Shown here: in pieces, positions 18,500-27,771 of the stretch
Layout: each line of letters begins with the position of its first letter
Numbering within the stretch: position 1 is the first letter of the stretch
Source: Bacillota bacterium
Lineage (GTDB): Bacteria > Armatimonadota > HRBIN16
DNA: 64,000 bases
Reading direction: 5' to 3'
NCBI GenBank assembly: GCA_023511455.1
Contig: JAIMBJ010000007.1
Location: forward strand, 1 to 64,000
Made by a program: the position numbers and the translations under genes
Notes under the pieces: generated by a model
The model's input: only the letters and a program-made list of their open reading frames with translations
Databases searched by the model: none
Told to the model about the DNA's origin: nothing

Positions 18500-21139
18500 A
18501 TGCGGGCATGGTACGAGGTGATTAAGCCGCGCGCGGACATTCTGAGTGGCGAGTTGGACGAGGCGATTTTCGCGGCGAACTTGGCGGATGTGCTGCACGG
18601 GCGCGCGCCGCTGGAGTATGGCGACCCCGCGCGGTTCTTTCAGCAGACCTACCCGACGCAGGGGCTGGTGAACCTGCTGGCGGCGGTAGCGAAACGGCTG
18701 GCGCAGGGTACAGGCGACTCGGTGATTCAGCTCCAGACGCCGTTCGGCGGGGGCAAGACGCACGCGCTGATCAGCCTTTACCACCTGTTTCGGCATGGGA
18801 GGCAGTTCCCCGACGCCGTGCTAGTGCGCCAGACGGTGGAGCGGGCGGGGCTGGACGCGCTGCCAGAGGTGCGCATCGCCTGCTTCGTCGGCGAGGACGC
18901 CGACCCCATTCGCGGCAAGACGCCGTGGGGCGCGCTCGCCGAGCAGCTCGGCGTCTACCCGCTGGTGGAGGAACACGACCGCCGCCGCCGCGCGCCCGGA
19001 CGCGACCTCGTGCTGCAAATGCTCGGCGAACAACCGACGCTGATCCTGCTCGATGAGCTGGCGGTCTACCTGGTGGCAGCAAAAGACTTTCAGGATCAGG
19101 TGCTGGCGTTCTGTCAGCAGTTGACGGAGGCGGTGAGCGTCTCGCCGCGCGCCGCGCTGGTGGCGACGCTGCCCAGCAGCGCGCCCTACGGCGAGGAGGG
19201 TGAACGCGCCCTGCGTCAGCTGGAGCAAATCTTCGGGCGCGTGCAGGCACTCTACACCCCCGTTGAAGGCGACGAGTTCTTCCGCGTGCTGCGCCAACGC
19301 CTGATGCAGGAAGTGATTGACCCCACCGAGCTGAACCGCGTCGTGGACGCCTTTTTCGAACTCTACAAGCGCGCCGATGTGCCCGAAGAGGCGCGCCAAG
19401 ACGCCTACCGCGAGCGGATGCGCCTGGCGTACCCGTTCCACCCACTGGTCATCGACACGCTCAATCGGCGGTGGAGCACCTTTTCGAGCTTTCAGCGCAC
19501 GCGCGGCGTGCTGAAGTTTCTCGCCTCCGCGCTGCGCGACCTGTACGAGCGTCAAGTGAACACGCCGCTGATTCTGCCCGCGCACCTGAATCTGGAATAT
19601 GCCTCCATTCGGCAGGAGCTGCTGCGGCATATCGGCAACCCGTATGCAGGTGTCATCAGCCAGGACATTGCGGGCGCGGGCGCAAACGCCGTGCAGATTG
19701 ACCAGCAGCTGGGCGCGGAGTACGCGCCGATGCGCATTGCGTCGGGGCTGGCGACCGCCATCTTTTTCGGCTCATTCAGCGCGGGCGAGCAGGTGGGCGT
19801 CACGGAGCCTGAGCTGCGCTTGGCAGTCCTGCGCCCGAACCTGCCCCCCGCCGTGATTGGCGACGCGCTGCACAAACTCACCCAGAAGCTCTGGTACCTC
19901 CACTCCGAGAGCGGGCTGTACGCCTTTCGGCTCACGCCCAACCTGAACAAGGTGCTGCTGGAGAAAGAGGAGCAGGTGCGCGCCCACGACTTAGCACAGC
20001 GCGTGCGCGACGAGGTTCAGGCGCGCATAGGACGCGAGAGCCTGACGCCGCTGGCGTTCCCGAATAATTCCGGCGACATCCCCGACACAAAGGAGCTGAA
20101 GCTCATCGTACTGGCGCCTGAACATCTCTTCGGCAGGTCCGAGACGGAGGCGTTCGTGGGGGAGTTGCTCACGCGCGCGGGGGACAAGCCGCGCGTCTAC
20201 CGCGCCACTTGCTTTGTGCTTGCGCCCGACGCCAACGAACTGGAGCAACTCCAGCGTCGCGTCAAACAGCTGCTCGCGCTGGAGGCGATTCAACGCGACC
20301 AGAAGCTCCTGCAATCGCTCAGCGACGAAGACAAGCACACCGTCAGCGGTCGGATTAGCGAGATACGGAACGCCCTGCCGCAGTTGGCGCTGAGCGCGTA
20401 TCGGCATCTTGCTCTCTGGCGCGAGAACGCCGTGCAGTGGTTCAATCTCGGCATCCCGACGGCGGGCAGGCAGGAGACGCTCACCTCGCGCGTGGTGAAC
20501 TTTCTGCGCAAGGAAGACATGCTGGTCAGCCGCGTCTCGCCGCAGCTGGTGCGCGATAAGGCGGTCGGCGCGGATACCGATAAGCCCCTTGCAGAGGTGG
20601 TGGACGCTTTCTACAAGTACCCCTCGCTGCCGATAGTGGAGTCGCCGCGCGTGGTGCTGGACGCGATTCAGCGCGGGGTGCAGGAGGGGCTGTTCGCCGT
20701 GCAAATCGGCGAGCGCGTCTACTTCAAGGAGCCTGTGTCGCTGAGCGAGAGTGAGTATGGAGCGACGGTGCGCACCGACTACACGCCGCCTGCTGCGCAG
20801 CCGTCCGACCAGACCGCGCCCGCGACAGACGAGGCGACGCCTACGCCTTCGCGCGTTATCGAGAACGGCGTTGAGCTGCTTCCCCCGCCTGCGACGCCCG
20901 CCTCCGCGCCGACGCCCGCCCCCAGCTACCGACGCTACGCCCTGCGCGCCCGATTCTCCACCGACAAGTTCTCGGAGGTCTACTCCAGCGTCATCAAGCC
21001 GATTGTCGAAACGGGACGCAGCTTCACCTTCACGCTGGAGTTCGAGGTGGACGGCGAGCTGCCCAAGCAAGTGGTCGATATGCGCGTGTCGGAGTCGGCG
21101 CGGCAGCTCGGTCAAGTGGAACGCGAGGAGAAGGCATAA
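18500..21139 (+). CDS. DUF499-family ATPase of the defence module
   Basis: An 879-residue P-loop ATPase. Walker A is TPFGGGKTHAL (residues about 79-89) and Walker B is LILLDELAVYL (about 180-190). The C-terminal quarter contains a low-complexity Pro/Ala/Thr linker followed by a small alpha/beta domain. This is the COG1483 family that accompanies DUF1156 methylases and SNF2 helicases in defence islands. The ATG at 18500 is preceded by GGAGG at a 5-base gap; an ATG at 18488 overlaps that site. It begins 20 bases after the methylase frame ends and 3 bases separate it from the helicase, so all three form one operon. Codons are markedly rich in GCG/CGC. The molecular role in defence is not established here. 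Confidence 0.8.
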   Translation: MRAWYEVIKPRADILSGELDEAIFAANLADVLHGRAPLEYGDPARFFQQTYPTQGLVNLLAAVAKRLAQGTGDSVIQLQTPFGGGKTHALISLYHLFRHGRQFPDAVLVRQTVERAGLDALPEVRIACFVGEDADPIRGKTPWGALAEQLGVYPLVEEHDRRRRAPGRDLVLQMLGEQPTLILLDELAVYLVAAKDFQDQVLAFCQQLTEAVSVSPRAALVATLPSSAPYGEEGERALRQLEQIFGRVQALYTPVEGDEFFRVLRQRLMQEVIDPTELNRVVDAFFELYKRADVPEEARQDAYRERMRLAYPFHPLVIDTLNRRWSTFSSFQRTRGVLKFLASALRDLYERQVNTPLILPAHLNLEYASIRQELLRHIGNPYAGVISQDIAGAGANAVQIDQQLGAEYAPMRIASGLATAIFFGSFSAGEQVGVTEPELRLAVLRPNLPPAVIGDALHKLTQKLWYLHSESGLYAFRLTPNLNKVLLEKEEQVRAHDLAQRVRDEVQARIGRESLTPLAFPNNSGDIPDTKELKLIVLAPEHLFGRSETEAFVGELLTRAGDKPRVYRATCFVLAPDANELEQLQRRVKQLLALEAIQRDQKLLQSLSDEDKHTVSGRISEIRNALPQLALSAYRHLALWRENAVQWFNLGIPTAGRQETLTSRVVNFLRKEDMLVSRVSPQLVRDKAVGADTDKPLAEVVDAFYKYPSLPIVESPRVVLDAIQRGVQEGLFAVQIGERVYFKEPVSLSESEYGATVRTDYTPPAAQPSDQTAPATDEATPTPSRVIENGVELLPPPATPASAPTPAPSYRRYALRARFSTDKFSEVYSSVIKPIVETGRSFTFTLEFEVDGELPKQVVDMRVSESARQLGQVEREEKA

Positions 21140-21142
21140 CCG

Positions 21143-24100
21143 ATGGACGCGCCGCTACGCAAGGGGCAATTGCTGGAGTCCAGCCGCTACCCTGAACCCG
21201 TCACGGTCATCGAGGTGGAGCCTTACGGGGGGGATGGGATATGGCTATTGCGTGCAGTGGGCGTCAACTCGCGTCAATACTACGAAGAAATCCTCACAAC
21301 AGATGAGCTGCGTGCCTTGTGCCCCGCTGCGCCGCTGGCGAGCGACTCTCGTGGCGATGCGGAGCTGTTCTTTCTGGGCATCGAGGCGCACCGCCTGCGC
21401 GCGGCGTACCTGTTCGACCCGCTGCTCGCGGTCAATGTCTCGCAAATAGACCCGTTGCCTCACCAGATCGAGGCGGTGTACCACTACATTTTGCGCCAGC
21501 CCGATGTGCGCTTCCTGCTGGCGGACGACCCTGGCGCGGGCAAGACCATCATGGCGGGGCTGCTGCTCAAGGAGCTGAAGTATCGCGGAGTCGTGCAGCG
21601 CACGCTGCTGGTTGTGCCCGGACACCTCAAGTACCAGTGGCAGCGCGAGATGAAGGAGAAGTTCGGCGAGCCGTTCGCCATCATCGATCGGGGCGTGCTG
21701 GACACCCACTGGGGACGCAATGTGTGGGAGGAGCAAGCGCAGGTGATTACCTCACTCGATTTCGCCAAGCGGGACGATGTGCTGGAGACGCTGCAGGAGG
21801 TGCATTGGGACTTGGTGATTGTGGACGAGGCGCACAAGATGGCGGCGTACCAGTACGGCTCCAAGACGAACAAGACGGCGCGCTATCGGCTGGGCGAGCG
21901 GCTCTCGCTGCAGACACACGGACTACTGTTCCTGACGGCGACGCCCCATCGCGGCGACCCCGAAAACTTTCGGCTGTTTCTGGACCTGTTGCGCCCGGGC
22001 TTTTTCGGCACCGTGGAGATGCTCAACCAGTCGATCCAGCAGCAGGACAACCCGCTGTTTTTGCGCCGTCTGAAGGAAGACCTCAAGGACTTTCACGGAC
22101 GCCCGCTGTTCCCCCCGCGCCGTGTCTACACGCGCACCTTTCGGCTGAGCGACGCCGAGAAACGGCTCTACAATCGCCTCACCGAGTATGTGGAGCAGGA
22201 ATACGGGCGCGCGATGCAGGGCGAGAAGCGCAATGTCGCCTTCGCGCTGCTTTTGCTGCAGCGACGCTTCGCCTCCAGCATCTACGCCGCGCGCAAATCG
22301 CTGGAGCGACGCCGCGACCGCCTGCAAAAGTTTCTGGAGCTGGGCGCGCGATTCACTGAGCAGGGGCAAGGGGTGCTGTTCCTCGATGAAGACGAACTGG
22401 AGGAGTTGGAAGAGCAAGAGCGCGTGCAGCTGGAAGACGAACTGCTGGAAAAGCTCACCAACGCTGCCACGCAGGCAGAGCTGAGGCGTGAAATCGAAAC
22501 CCTCAACGATCTGGTGCAGCTTGCGCGTCAAGCAGAAAAGCAAGAGATTGAAACGAAACTGAACGAACTCCGCGAGGTGCTGGACGAACTCAACCTGCGC
22601 GGCACGCGCGAGAAACTGCTCGTGTTCACCGAATCGCGCGACACGCTCGACTATCTGGTGCGGCAGCTGCGCAAGTGGGGCTATGCGGTCACCGAGCTGC
22701 ACGGCGGGATGAACTTGGACGCACGCATCCGCGCCGAACACGAGTTCCGCCACGAGACTCAAGTCATGGTCTCCACCGAGGCGGGCGGCGAGGGGATTAA
22801 CCTGCAGTTCTGTGCGCTGATGGTCAACTACGACATCCCGTGGAACCCGAACCGCTTGGAACAGCGCATGGGGCGCATCCATCGCTACGGGCAAAGCCGC
22901 GAGGTGCATATCTACAACCTTGTCGCCGAGGACACCCGCGAGGGCGAGGTGCTGGCGACGCTGTTTGAGAAGCTGCAGAACATCCAACAGCAGATGGGCA
23001 CCGACCGCGTGTTCGATGTCATCGGTGACCTGCTGGAAAAGAGCCTGCGCGAGTTGATTGTGGAGGCGATTACGAACCCCACGCGCTGGCACGAAATTGT
23101 GAGCCAGATTGCCACGACCCCCGACGAGGCACTCATAGCGCGCGTGCGCGAAGCCACGCAAGAGGCGTTAGCCACGCGCCACATCGACATGCAGGCGATT
23201 CTGGGCGAGGAGCGTCGTGCCCGCGAGCAGCGTCTCGTGCCCGAGTATGTGGAGCAGTTCTTCGAGCGCGCATGTCGGCGTCTGGATATCCGCTTGCGCC
23301 GCCCTCCACCTCACCTGTGGAGCCTCGATACACCCTACGAGCTGCGTCGCCAGTCCCAAGCGTTCAAGCGCGCCTACGGCGAGGTGCAGCCCAGCTATCA
23401 GCGCTTGACCTTCCACAAATCGGTCGCCCGCGAGCAAGGCGCGGAGTTCATCGCGCCAGGACACCCCCTGCTGGAGGCGGTCGTCGAGCAACTGTTGGAG
23501 CAGAGCAAGACCGCTTTGGCGCAGGGCGCGACCTTCGTCGACCCCGACGGCAAGCGCGACCGCTGGCTCTACTTCTACGCTTTGGAACTGCGCGATGGGA
23601 ACAACCAAGTCGCCGCACAGCGGCTAACGGCGATTTTCTGTCCGCACGGCGGCGCGCCTCAAAGCGTCAACCCGTCCATTCTGTGGGATTTGCAGCCCGC
23701 CGTGTCGCCGCCGTATCAGGCGCAACCACCCGATGAAGCCGCCATTCACACCTACCTGCTGCAGCACCTCCTGGAGCCGTTGGAGCAAGAGCTGCGGGCG
23801 CATCGCGAGCAACTGGCGGAGATCAAGCGCAGGTATGGCGTCGCTTCACTCAACCGCCGTATCGGGGAGTTGACCCAGCGTCTGCTGGAGTACGAACAAC
23901 GCTTGGTGCCTGCGCCTGAAGTGGCGAATGTGCGCCGCCGCAAAGAGGAAGCAGAGGCGCGCAAACAAGCGTTAGAGGCACAGATCGAGCGCGAGCGCAC
24001 GATTCGGCGCGTGCCGCCGCGCTTGCTCGGCGTGGCGCGAGTGGTTCCCGCGCCGTCGGACAGCCTCCCGATGCACGCCGACGCCGCCATCGAAGCCATC

Positions 24101-24490
24101 GGGATGCAGGTCGCGATGGAGTACGAGCGTCAGCAGGGGCGCGTTCCCGTCGATGTCTCCGCCGAGAATCGCGGCTACGATATCCGCTCCGAAGCGCCCG
24201 ACGGCAGCGTGCGCTACATCGAGGTCAAGGCGCGCGCCCACATCGGCGACCTCGTGCTAACGCCCAACGAGTGGACGATGGCGCAACGGCTGGGCGACGA
24301 GTACTGGCTGTACATCGTCACGGCCGCGGCGAACCAGCCACAACTGCAGTGCATCCAGAACCCTGCAGCAGCACTCAAACCGCTGCCAATTGAGGGAGTC
24401 GTGCGCTATCAAGTGCCGATGGAACACTGGCAGCGAGTCGCACGTCCAGCGGAGCCGTCAGCTCAACTTTCGACCGAAGGCGCATTATAG
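21143..24490 (+). CDS. SNF2-type helicase with C-terminal DUF3883 domain
   Basis: A 1115-residue SF2 helicase. N-terminal lobe: ADDPGAGKTIMAGLLLKEL (Walker A near residue 135), VIVDEAHKMAAY (DEAH near 229) and TATPHRGDP (about 268). C-terminal lobe: LVFTESRDTLDYLV, EAGGEGINLQF and RLEQRMGRIHRYGQ (about 490-590). Long charged helices follow, then a DUF3883 domain at about 1000-1085 with GYDIRSE and YIEVKAR, which resemble the D and ExK of PD-(D/E)XK nucleases. With the ATPase and methylase it forms the helicase-methylase-ATPase type of anti-phage cluster. It is intact, in contrast to the methylase. Confidence 0.85.
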   Translation: MDAPLRKGQLLESSRYPEPVTVIEVEPYGGDGIWLLRAVGVNSRQYYEEILTTDELRALCPAAPLASDSRGDAELFFLGIEAHRLRAAYLFDPLLAVNVSQIDPLPHQIEAVYHYILRQPDVRFLLADDPGAGKTIMAGLLLKELKYRGVVQRTLLVVPGHLKYQWQREMKEKFGEPFAIIDRGVLDTHWGRNVWEEQAQVITSLDFAKRDDVLETLQEVHWDLVIVDEAHKMAAYQYGSKTNKTARYRLGERLSLQTHGLLFLTATPHRGDPENFRLFLDLLRPGFFGTVEMLNQSIQQQDNPLFLRRLKEDLKDFHGRPLFPPRRVYTRTFRLSDAEKRLYNRLTEYVEQEYGRAMQGEKRNVAFALLLLQRRFASSIYAARKSLERRRDRLQKFLELGARFTEQGQGVLFLDEDELEELEEQERVQLEDELLEKLTNAATQAELRREIETLNDLVQLARQAEKQEIETKLNELREVLDELNLRGTREKLLVFTESRDTLDYLVRQLRKWGYAVTELHGGMNLDARIRAEHEFRHETQVMVSTEAGGEGINLQFCALMVNYDIPWNPNRLEQRMGRIHRYGQSREVHIYNLVAEDTREGEVLATLFEKLQNIQQQMGTDRVFDVIGDLLEKSLRELIVEAITNPTRWHEIVSQIATTPDEALIARVREATQEALATRHIDMQAILGEERRAREQRLVPEYVEQFFERACRRLDIRLRRPPPHLWSLDTPYELRRQSQAFKRAYGEVQPSYQRLTFHKSVAREQGAEFIAPGHPLLEAVVEQLLEQSKTALAQGATFVDPDGKRDRWLYFYALELRDGNNQVAAQRLTAIFCPHGGAPQSVNPSILWDLQPAVSPPYQAQPPDEAAIHTYLLQHLLEPLEQELRAHREQLAEIKRRYGVASLNRRIGELTQRLLEYEQRLVPAPEVANVRRRKEEAEARKQALEAQIERERTIRRVPPRLLGVARVVPAPSDSLPMHADAAIEAIGMQVAMEYERQQGRVPVDVSAENRGYDIRSEAPDGSVRYIEVKARAHIGDLVLTPNEWTMAQRLGDEYWLYIVTAAANQPQLQCIQNPAAALKPLPIEGVVRYQVPMEHWQRVARPAEPSAQLSTEGAL

Positions 24491-24497
24491 TTGGTCC

Positions 24498-24516
24498 GAT
24501 AGACAAATTATCTATC
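24498..24516. promoter_or_regulatory. Near-perfect 19-base palindrome, candidate operator
   Basis: Eight of nine base pairs match around a central A (GATAGA...TCTATC arms). It lies 25 bases upstream of the beta-helix gene start, after the defence operon ends, so it is well placed as a regulator site. Confidence 0.4.
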
Positions 24517-24540
24517 CGAACATTCTCTAAGAGGACGATG

Positions 24541-27093
24541 ATGGACAAAAGTCTCATACTGTGTCTGTTGCTCTGTTTGTCGCTGATGACGGCGCACGCG
24601 CAACCCATTCGCTTCTACGTCGCAACCGATGGCAACGATGCATGGTCGGGCAGGCTTGCCAGACCGAACGCCCGCCGCACGGATGGTCCCTTTGCCACGT
24701 TGCAACGCGCGCAGAAAGCGGTGCGTGAGGTCAAAGCCAGCCGCACCGCGCAGCCGATCGAGGTCATCGTGGGGCAGGGGGTGTATTACCTGAAGGAGCC
24801 GCTGGTTTTCACTCCACAGGACTCGGGCACCAGTCCGTCTCCGATTACCTACCGTGCGCAACAGCCAGGCAAGGTCATCCTCAGCGGGGGCAGAGTTGTA
24901 TCGGGCTGGCGAAGGGTGGATAAACGACTCTGGTCAGCGCGGGTACCCGAAGCGCGAAGTGACGACTGGACTCCTCGCCTGCTGCGCGTGGGCAATCGCT
25001 GGGCAATCCGCGCGCGACATCCCAACTTCGATGCGAAAAACCCTCTCACTGGCGGCTGGCTCTTCGCCGACTTTCATGGGGAACGATGGGAGCGCGGCGT
25101 CTTTGGGCAGGGAGTTGGTAATATCCATAATCCTGGCGATACCCTCGCTTGGCGCGTGCGCGTTCCCGAGTCGGGCACGTATCGAGTATGGATGCGGTAC
25201 GCTGCCGATAACACTGGCGACGCGGTGGATATGAGCGGTCGGTGTGCCTTGCAGGTGGACGACGGTCAACTGGTAACCCTGCGAAACTTGCCGAACACGG
25301 GCGGCTGGGGAGCGTTTCGCTGGTCGATGGTGGCGGAGCTGCGTCTGGAAAAAGGGGAGTGTGTGTTGCGATGGAGGAACCTGCTGGGCGGCGGGCTGAA
25401 CCTGGACGCACTGGCGCTGGTGCAGGACAGCGATTGGAACCCCGAAACCGCCATCGGTGGCTACGAATGGTGGGGCGCGTATCGTCTGGAACAGCCCAGA
25501 ACCGGGCGCCTACTGCTGATTCAGGCGGAAGCCTGCGACGAAGCCATTGGCAAAGAGGTGACCGTTGCCACGCCACAGCCCCCCGGCTCGCGCGAGGTAT
25601 TGTCTTTCCGTGAAGGCGATATTCCCCGCTGGCGAGACGTATCAGGGGCAGAGTTGCACATTTTCCCCGCGTGGGGCTGGGTCAACGCGATTGCACCGAT
25701 TGTGCGTATCGACTACGACGCCAGAAGGGTGATTTTACCACCCGACGGTTATACGGATGAGATACGGCTCGGCAATCGCTATTTCATTGAAAACGTGCGC
25801 GACGCGCTGGATGCACCCAACGAGTGGTATCTGGACAAGCGCACGGGCGAGTTGCTCTACATCTCTGAGAACGAGAAGCCTCCTGTGGAGCCAGCCGTGC
25901 TGACACGGTTAGACCGCCTCATCGTGCTGAAGGGTGAGCCGGGGCAGAACCGCTGGGTGGAACACCTTCGCTTTGTCGGCTTCACTTTTATGGACACCGA
26001 CTACACCCTCACCACGAACTACTACATGCCTGCCGACGCGGTGATATGGATGTCGGGGGCGCGTGATTGTCTGGTCAAAGATTGCAGGTTCCGCCGTGTG
26101 GGCGGTTACGCGCTTCGGCTGGAGGAACAGAGCCATCGCGTGCAGTTTGTGAAGAACCGCGTGGAGGAAGCAGGGCAGGGGGGTGTTATTCTCGTTGGCG
26201 ATAACCGTTCGCAGCCACGCCATAACCTCATCGCAGGCAACGTAATGCAGCAGCTGGGTCTGGTGTACAAACACGTTGCCGGGGTGTACGTCATCACCGG
26301 CAGCGACAACCGTATTGCACACAACACTATCTGGGATACTCCGCGCTATGCGATTTCTCTCAAGACGCTGGACGAGACGCGGCAGTCTCACCGCAACATT
26401 GTGGAATATAACGACCTGCGCCGCACCAATCTGGAGACCAACGACACGGGCGCAATAGAGACACTGGGCAGAGACCAGCAGGACACCGGAAACATCATTC
26501 GCTACAACCTCATACTGGATTCGGTAGGCATGGTGAGTACACCCGACGGCAAGGTCATCACGCCGTACTTCACCTGGGGCATCTATCTGGACGACTACAG
26601 CAGCGGCACGACGGTGTATGGCAACGTCGTGGCGCGTACGGTGAACGGGGGCATCTGCGTACACGGAGGCAAAAACAACCTGTTCGAGAACAACATCTTC
26701 GTGGACGCCTCAGTAGAGCAAATTCGCCTGCAACCGCGCGATGAGTTCATGCAGGGCAACCGCTTCGTGCGGAACATTGTGGTCTACTCAAAACCCGAAG
26801 CATCGCTCATCTTCTCATGGGACAGTCGGCGCGACCGCTTTAGCGAATGGGACTATAACCTGTACTGGCTGCGCGGAGCAGATTTGCGCACAATAAGTCG
26901 GCGTATCACGCCCTTTGGTACCTTTGAGGACTGGATCAAAGCGGGCTTCGACGCACACTCGGTGGTTGCCGACCCCATGTTCGTTGCACCAGACAAGGAT
27001 GACTATCGTCTGCAGCCGGACTCACCAGCATACCGGCTCGGCTTCAAACCCATACCGGTGGAGAAGATAGGAGCAAGGGGGTATCAGGATTAG
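24541..27093 (+). CDS. Secreted right-handed parallel beta-helix protein
   Basis: An 850-residue exported protein. Residues 1-20 are a signal peptide (KSLILCLLLCLSLMTAHA). FYVATDGNDAWSGRLARPN and GPFATLQRAQKAVRE follow, the usual opening of pectate-lyase-like beta-helix proteins. A jellyroll-like insert (about 190-310) recalls a carbohydrate-binding module. Residues 470-780 contain repeated short coils with Asn ladders (NRIAHNTIWDTPRYAISL, NNLFENNIFVDAS). Members act as polysaccharide lyases or glycoside hydrolases; the substrate cannot be read from sequence. Tandem ATGs lie at 24538 and 24541; the second has better spacing (6) from GAGG. It opens the carbohydrate region. Confidence 0.8.
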   Translation: MDKSLILCLLLCLSLMTAHAQPIRFYVATDGNDAWSGRLARPNARRTDGPFATLQRAQKAVREVKASRTAQPIEVIVGQGVYYLKEPLVFTPQDSGTSPSPITYRAQQPGKVILSGGRVVSGWRRVDKRLWSARVPEARSDDWTPRLLRVGNRWAIRARHPNFDAKNPLTGGWLFADFHGERWERGVFGQGVGNIHNPGDTLAWRVRVPESGTYRVWMRYAADNTGDAVDMSGRCALQVDDGQLVTLRNLPNTGGWGAFRWSMVAELRLEKGECVLRWRNLLGGGLNLDALALVQDSDWNPETAIGGYEWWGAYRLEQPRTGRLLLIQAEACDEAIGKEVTVATPQPPGSREVLSFREGDIPRWRDVSGAELHIFPAWGWVNAIAPIVRIDYDARRVILPPDGYTDEIRLGNRYFIENVRDALDAPNEWYLDKRTGELLYISENEKPPVEPAVLTRLDRLIVLKGEPGQNRWVEHLRFVGFTFMDTDYTLTTNYYMPADAVIWMSGARDCLVKDCRFRRVGGYALRLEEQSHRVQFVKNRVEEAGQGGVILVGDNRSQPRHNLIAGNVMQQLGLVYKHVAGVYVITGSDNRIAHNTIWDTPRYAISLKTLDETRQSHRNIVEYNDLRRTNLETNDTGAIETLGRDQQDTGNIIRYNLILDSVGMVSTPDGKVITPYFTWGIYLDDYSSGTTVYGNVVARTVNGGICVHGGKNNLFENNIFVDASVEQIRLQPRDEFMQGNRFVRNIVVYSKPEASLIFSWDSRRDRFSEWDYNLYWLRGADLRTISRRITPFGTFEDWIKAGFDAHSVVADPMFVAPDKDDYRLQPDSPAYRLGFKPIPVEKIGARGYQD

Positions 27094-27098
27094 TGGCG

Positions 27099-27722
27099 TC
27101 AAACCCAACCCCATACTTTGATGACCTCCATCATTGGGGGACGTTCCCACAGCCACTCGACTCGAAGCCAGAAGCCTTCTATCGCAACAGAGTGGTACTC
27201 GCCTTCCTGTCCCACAAAGGCCGGTTGATAGATACCCTTCTCGGAAAGCACGTAAAACTCCACCTGCTTGCGCTCGGGGTCGATGATCCAGTACTCCCTC
27301 ACGCCTGCCTGCTCATACTCATAGTATTTCTCTCCGCGGTCGCGGGCACGACTTTCCGGGCTGATAACCTCCACCACCAAGTCGGCAGGTCCGTTCAGGA
27401 AGTGCCGTTGGATGAGATGTTGTCGCTCGGCGGAGACGAAGAGAATGTCTGGTGAACGACCGGGCAGGTTGGGACCGCTCTTCATCTGGAAAGGCTCGGT
27501 AAGTACTCTGCCAGCACGGGTCTCGAGCGTGTGAAAGAGGAGTAGCGTCGTGAGATAGTTCACTACTGCTTGATGTTCATCGCTCACAGGGCTCATGAGA
27601 ATAACCTCACCGTTCACCCACTCCGCCCAGGTGTCTTCGTCCAGCCACTCCAGGAACTGCTCGTAGGAGATTTTTCCTTCGGGCAGAGGACGGGCGGAGG
27701 ACGCTTGCGTCAGCGTTGCCAT
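27099..27722 (-). CDS. Uma2-family (DUF820) putative endonuclease
   Basis: A 207-residue protein of the Uma2 family, a PD-(D/E)XK-fold group expanded in cyanobacteria and several environmental phyla and of unclear role. Visible features: YEQFLEWLDEDTWAEWVNGEV near the start, RSPDILFVSAER, LVVEVISPESRARDRGEKYYEYEQAGVREYWIIDPE (core Asp, Glu-Val-Ile-Ser and Lys). The start at 27722 follows GGAGGTGA by 5 bases. It ends 5 bases from the end of the convergent beta-helix gene. A second Uma2 gene fragment lies at the right edge of the window. Confidence 0.85.
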   Translation of the reverse strand: MATLTQASSARPLPEGKISYEQFLEWLDEDTWAEWVNGEVILMSPVSDEHQAVVNYLTTLLLFHTLETRAGRVLTEPFQMKSGPNLPGRSPDILFVSAERQHLIQRHFLNGPADLVVEVISPESRARDRGEKYYEYEQAGVREYWIIDPERKQVEFYVLSEKGIYQPAFVGQEGEYHSVAIEGFWLRVEWLWERPPMMEVIKVWGWV

Positions 27723-27741
27723 GCGGCTCACCTCCGCCCGT

Positions 27742-27771
27742 ATTATATCCCATTCGCAAGCTATCGTTCAA
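27742..27771 (-). promoter_or_regulatory. Promoter of the Uma2 gene
   Basis: On the minus strand TTGAAC (27766-27771) and TATAAT (27742-27747) are 18 bases apart, 20 bases ahead of the start codon. It overlaps the 3' end of the upstream glycoside hydrolase gene. Confidence 0.5.

Noticed and set aside
21923-23161. 412-codon minus-strand frame inside the SNF2 helicase gene
   Set aside because: Antisense shadow in G+C-rich DNA; the plus strand carries all helicase motifs.
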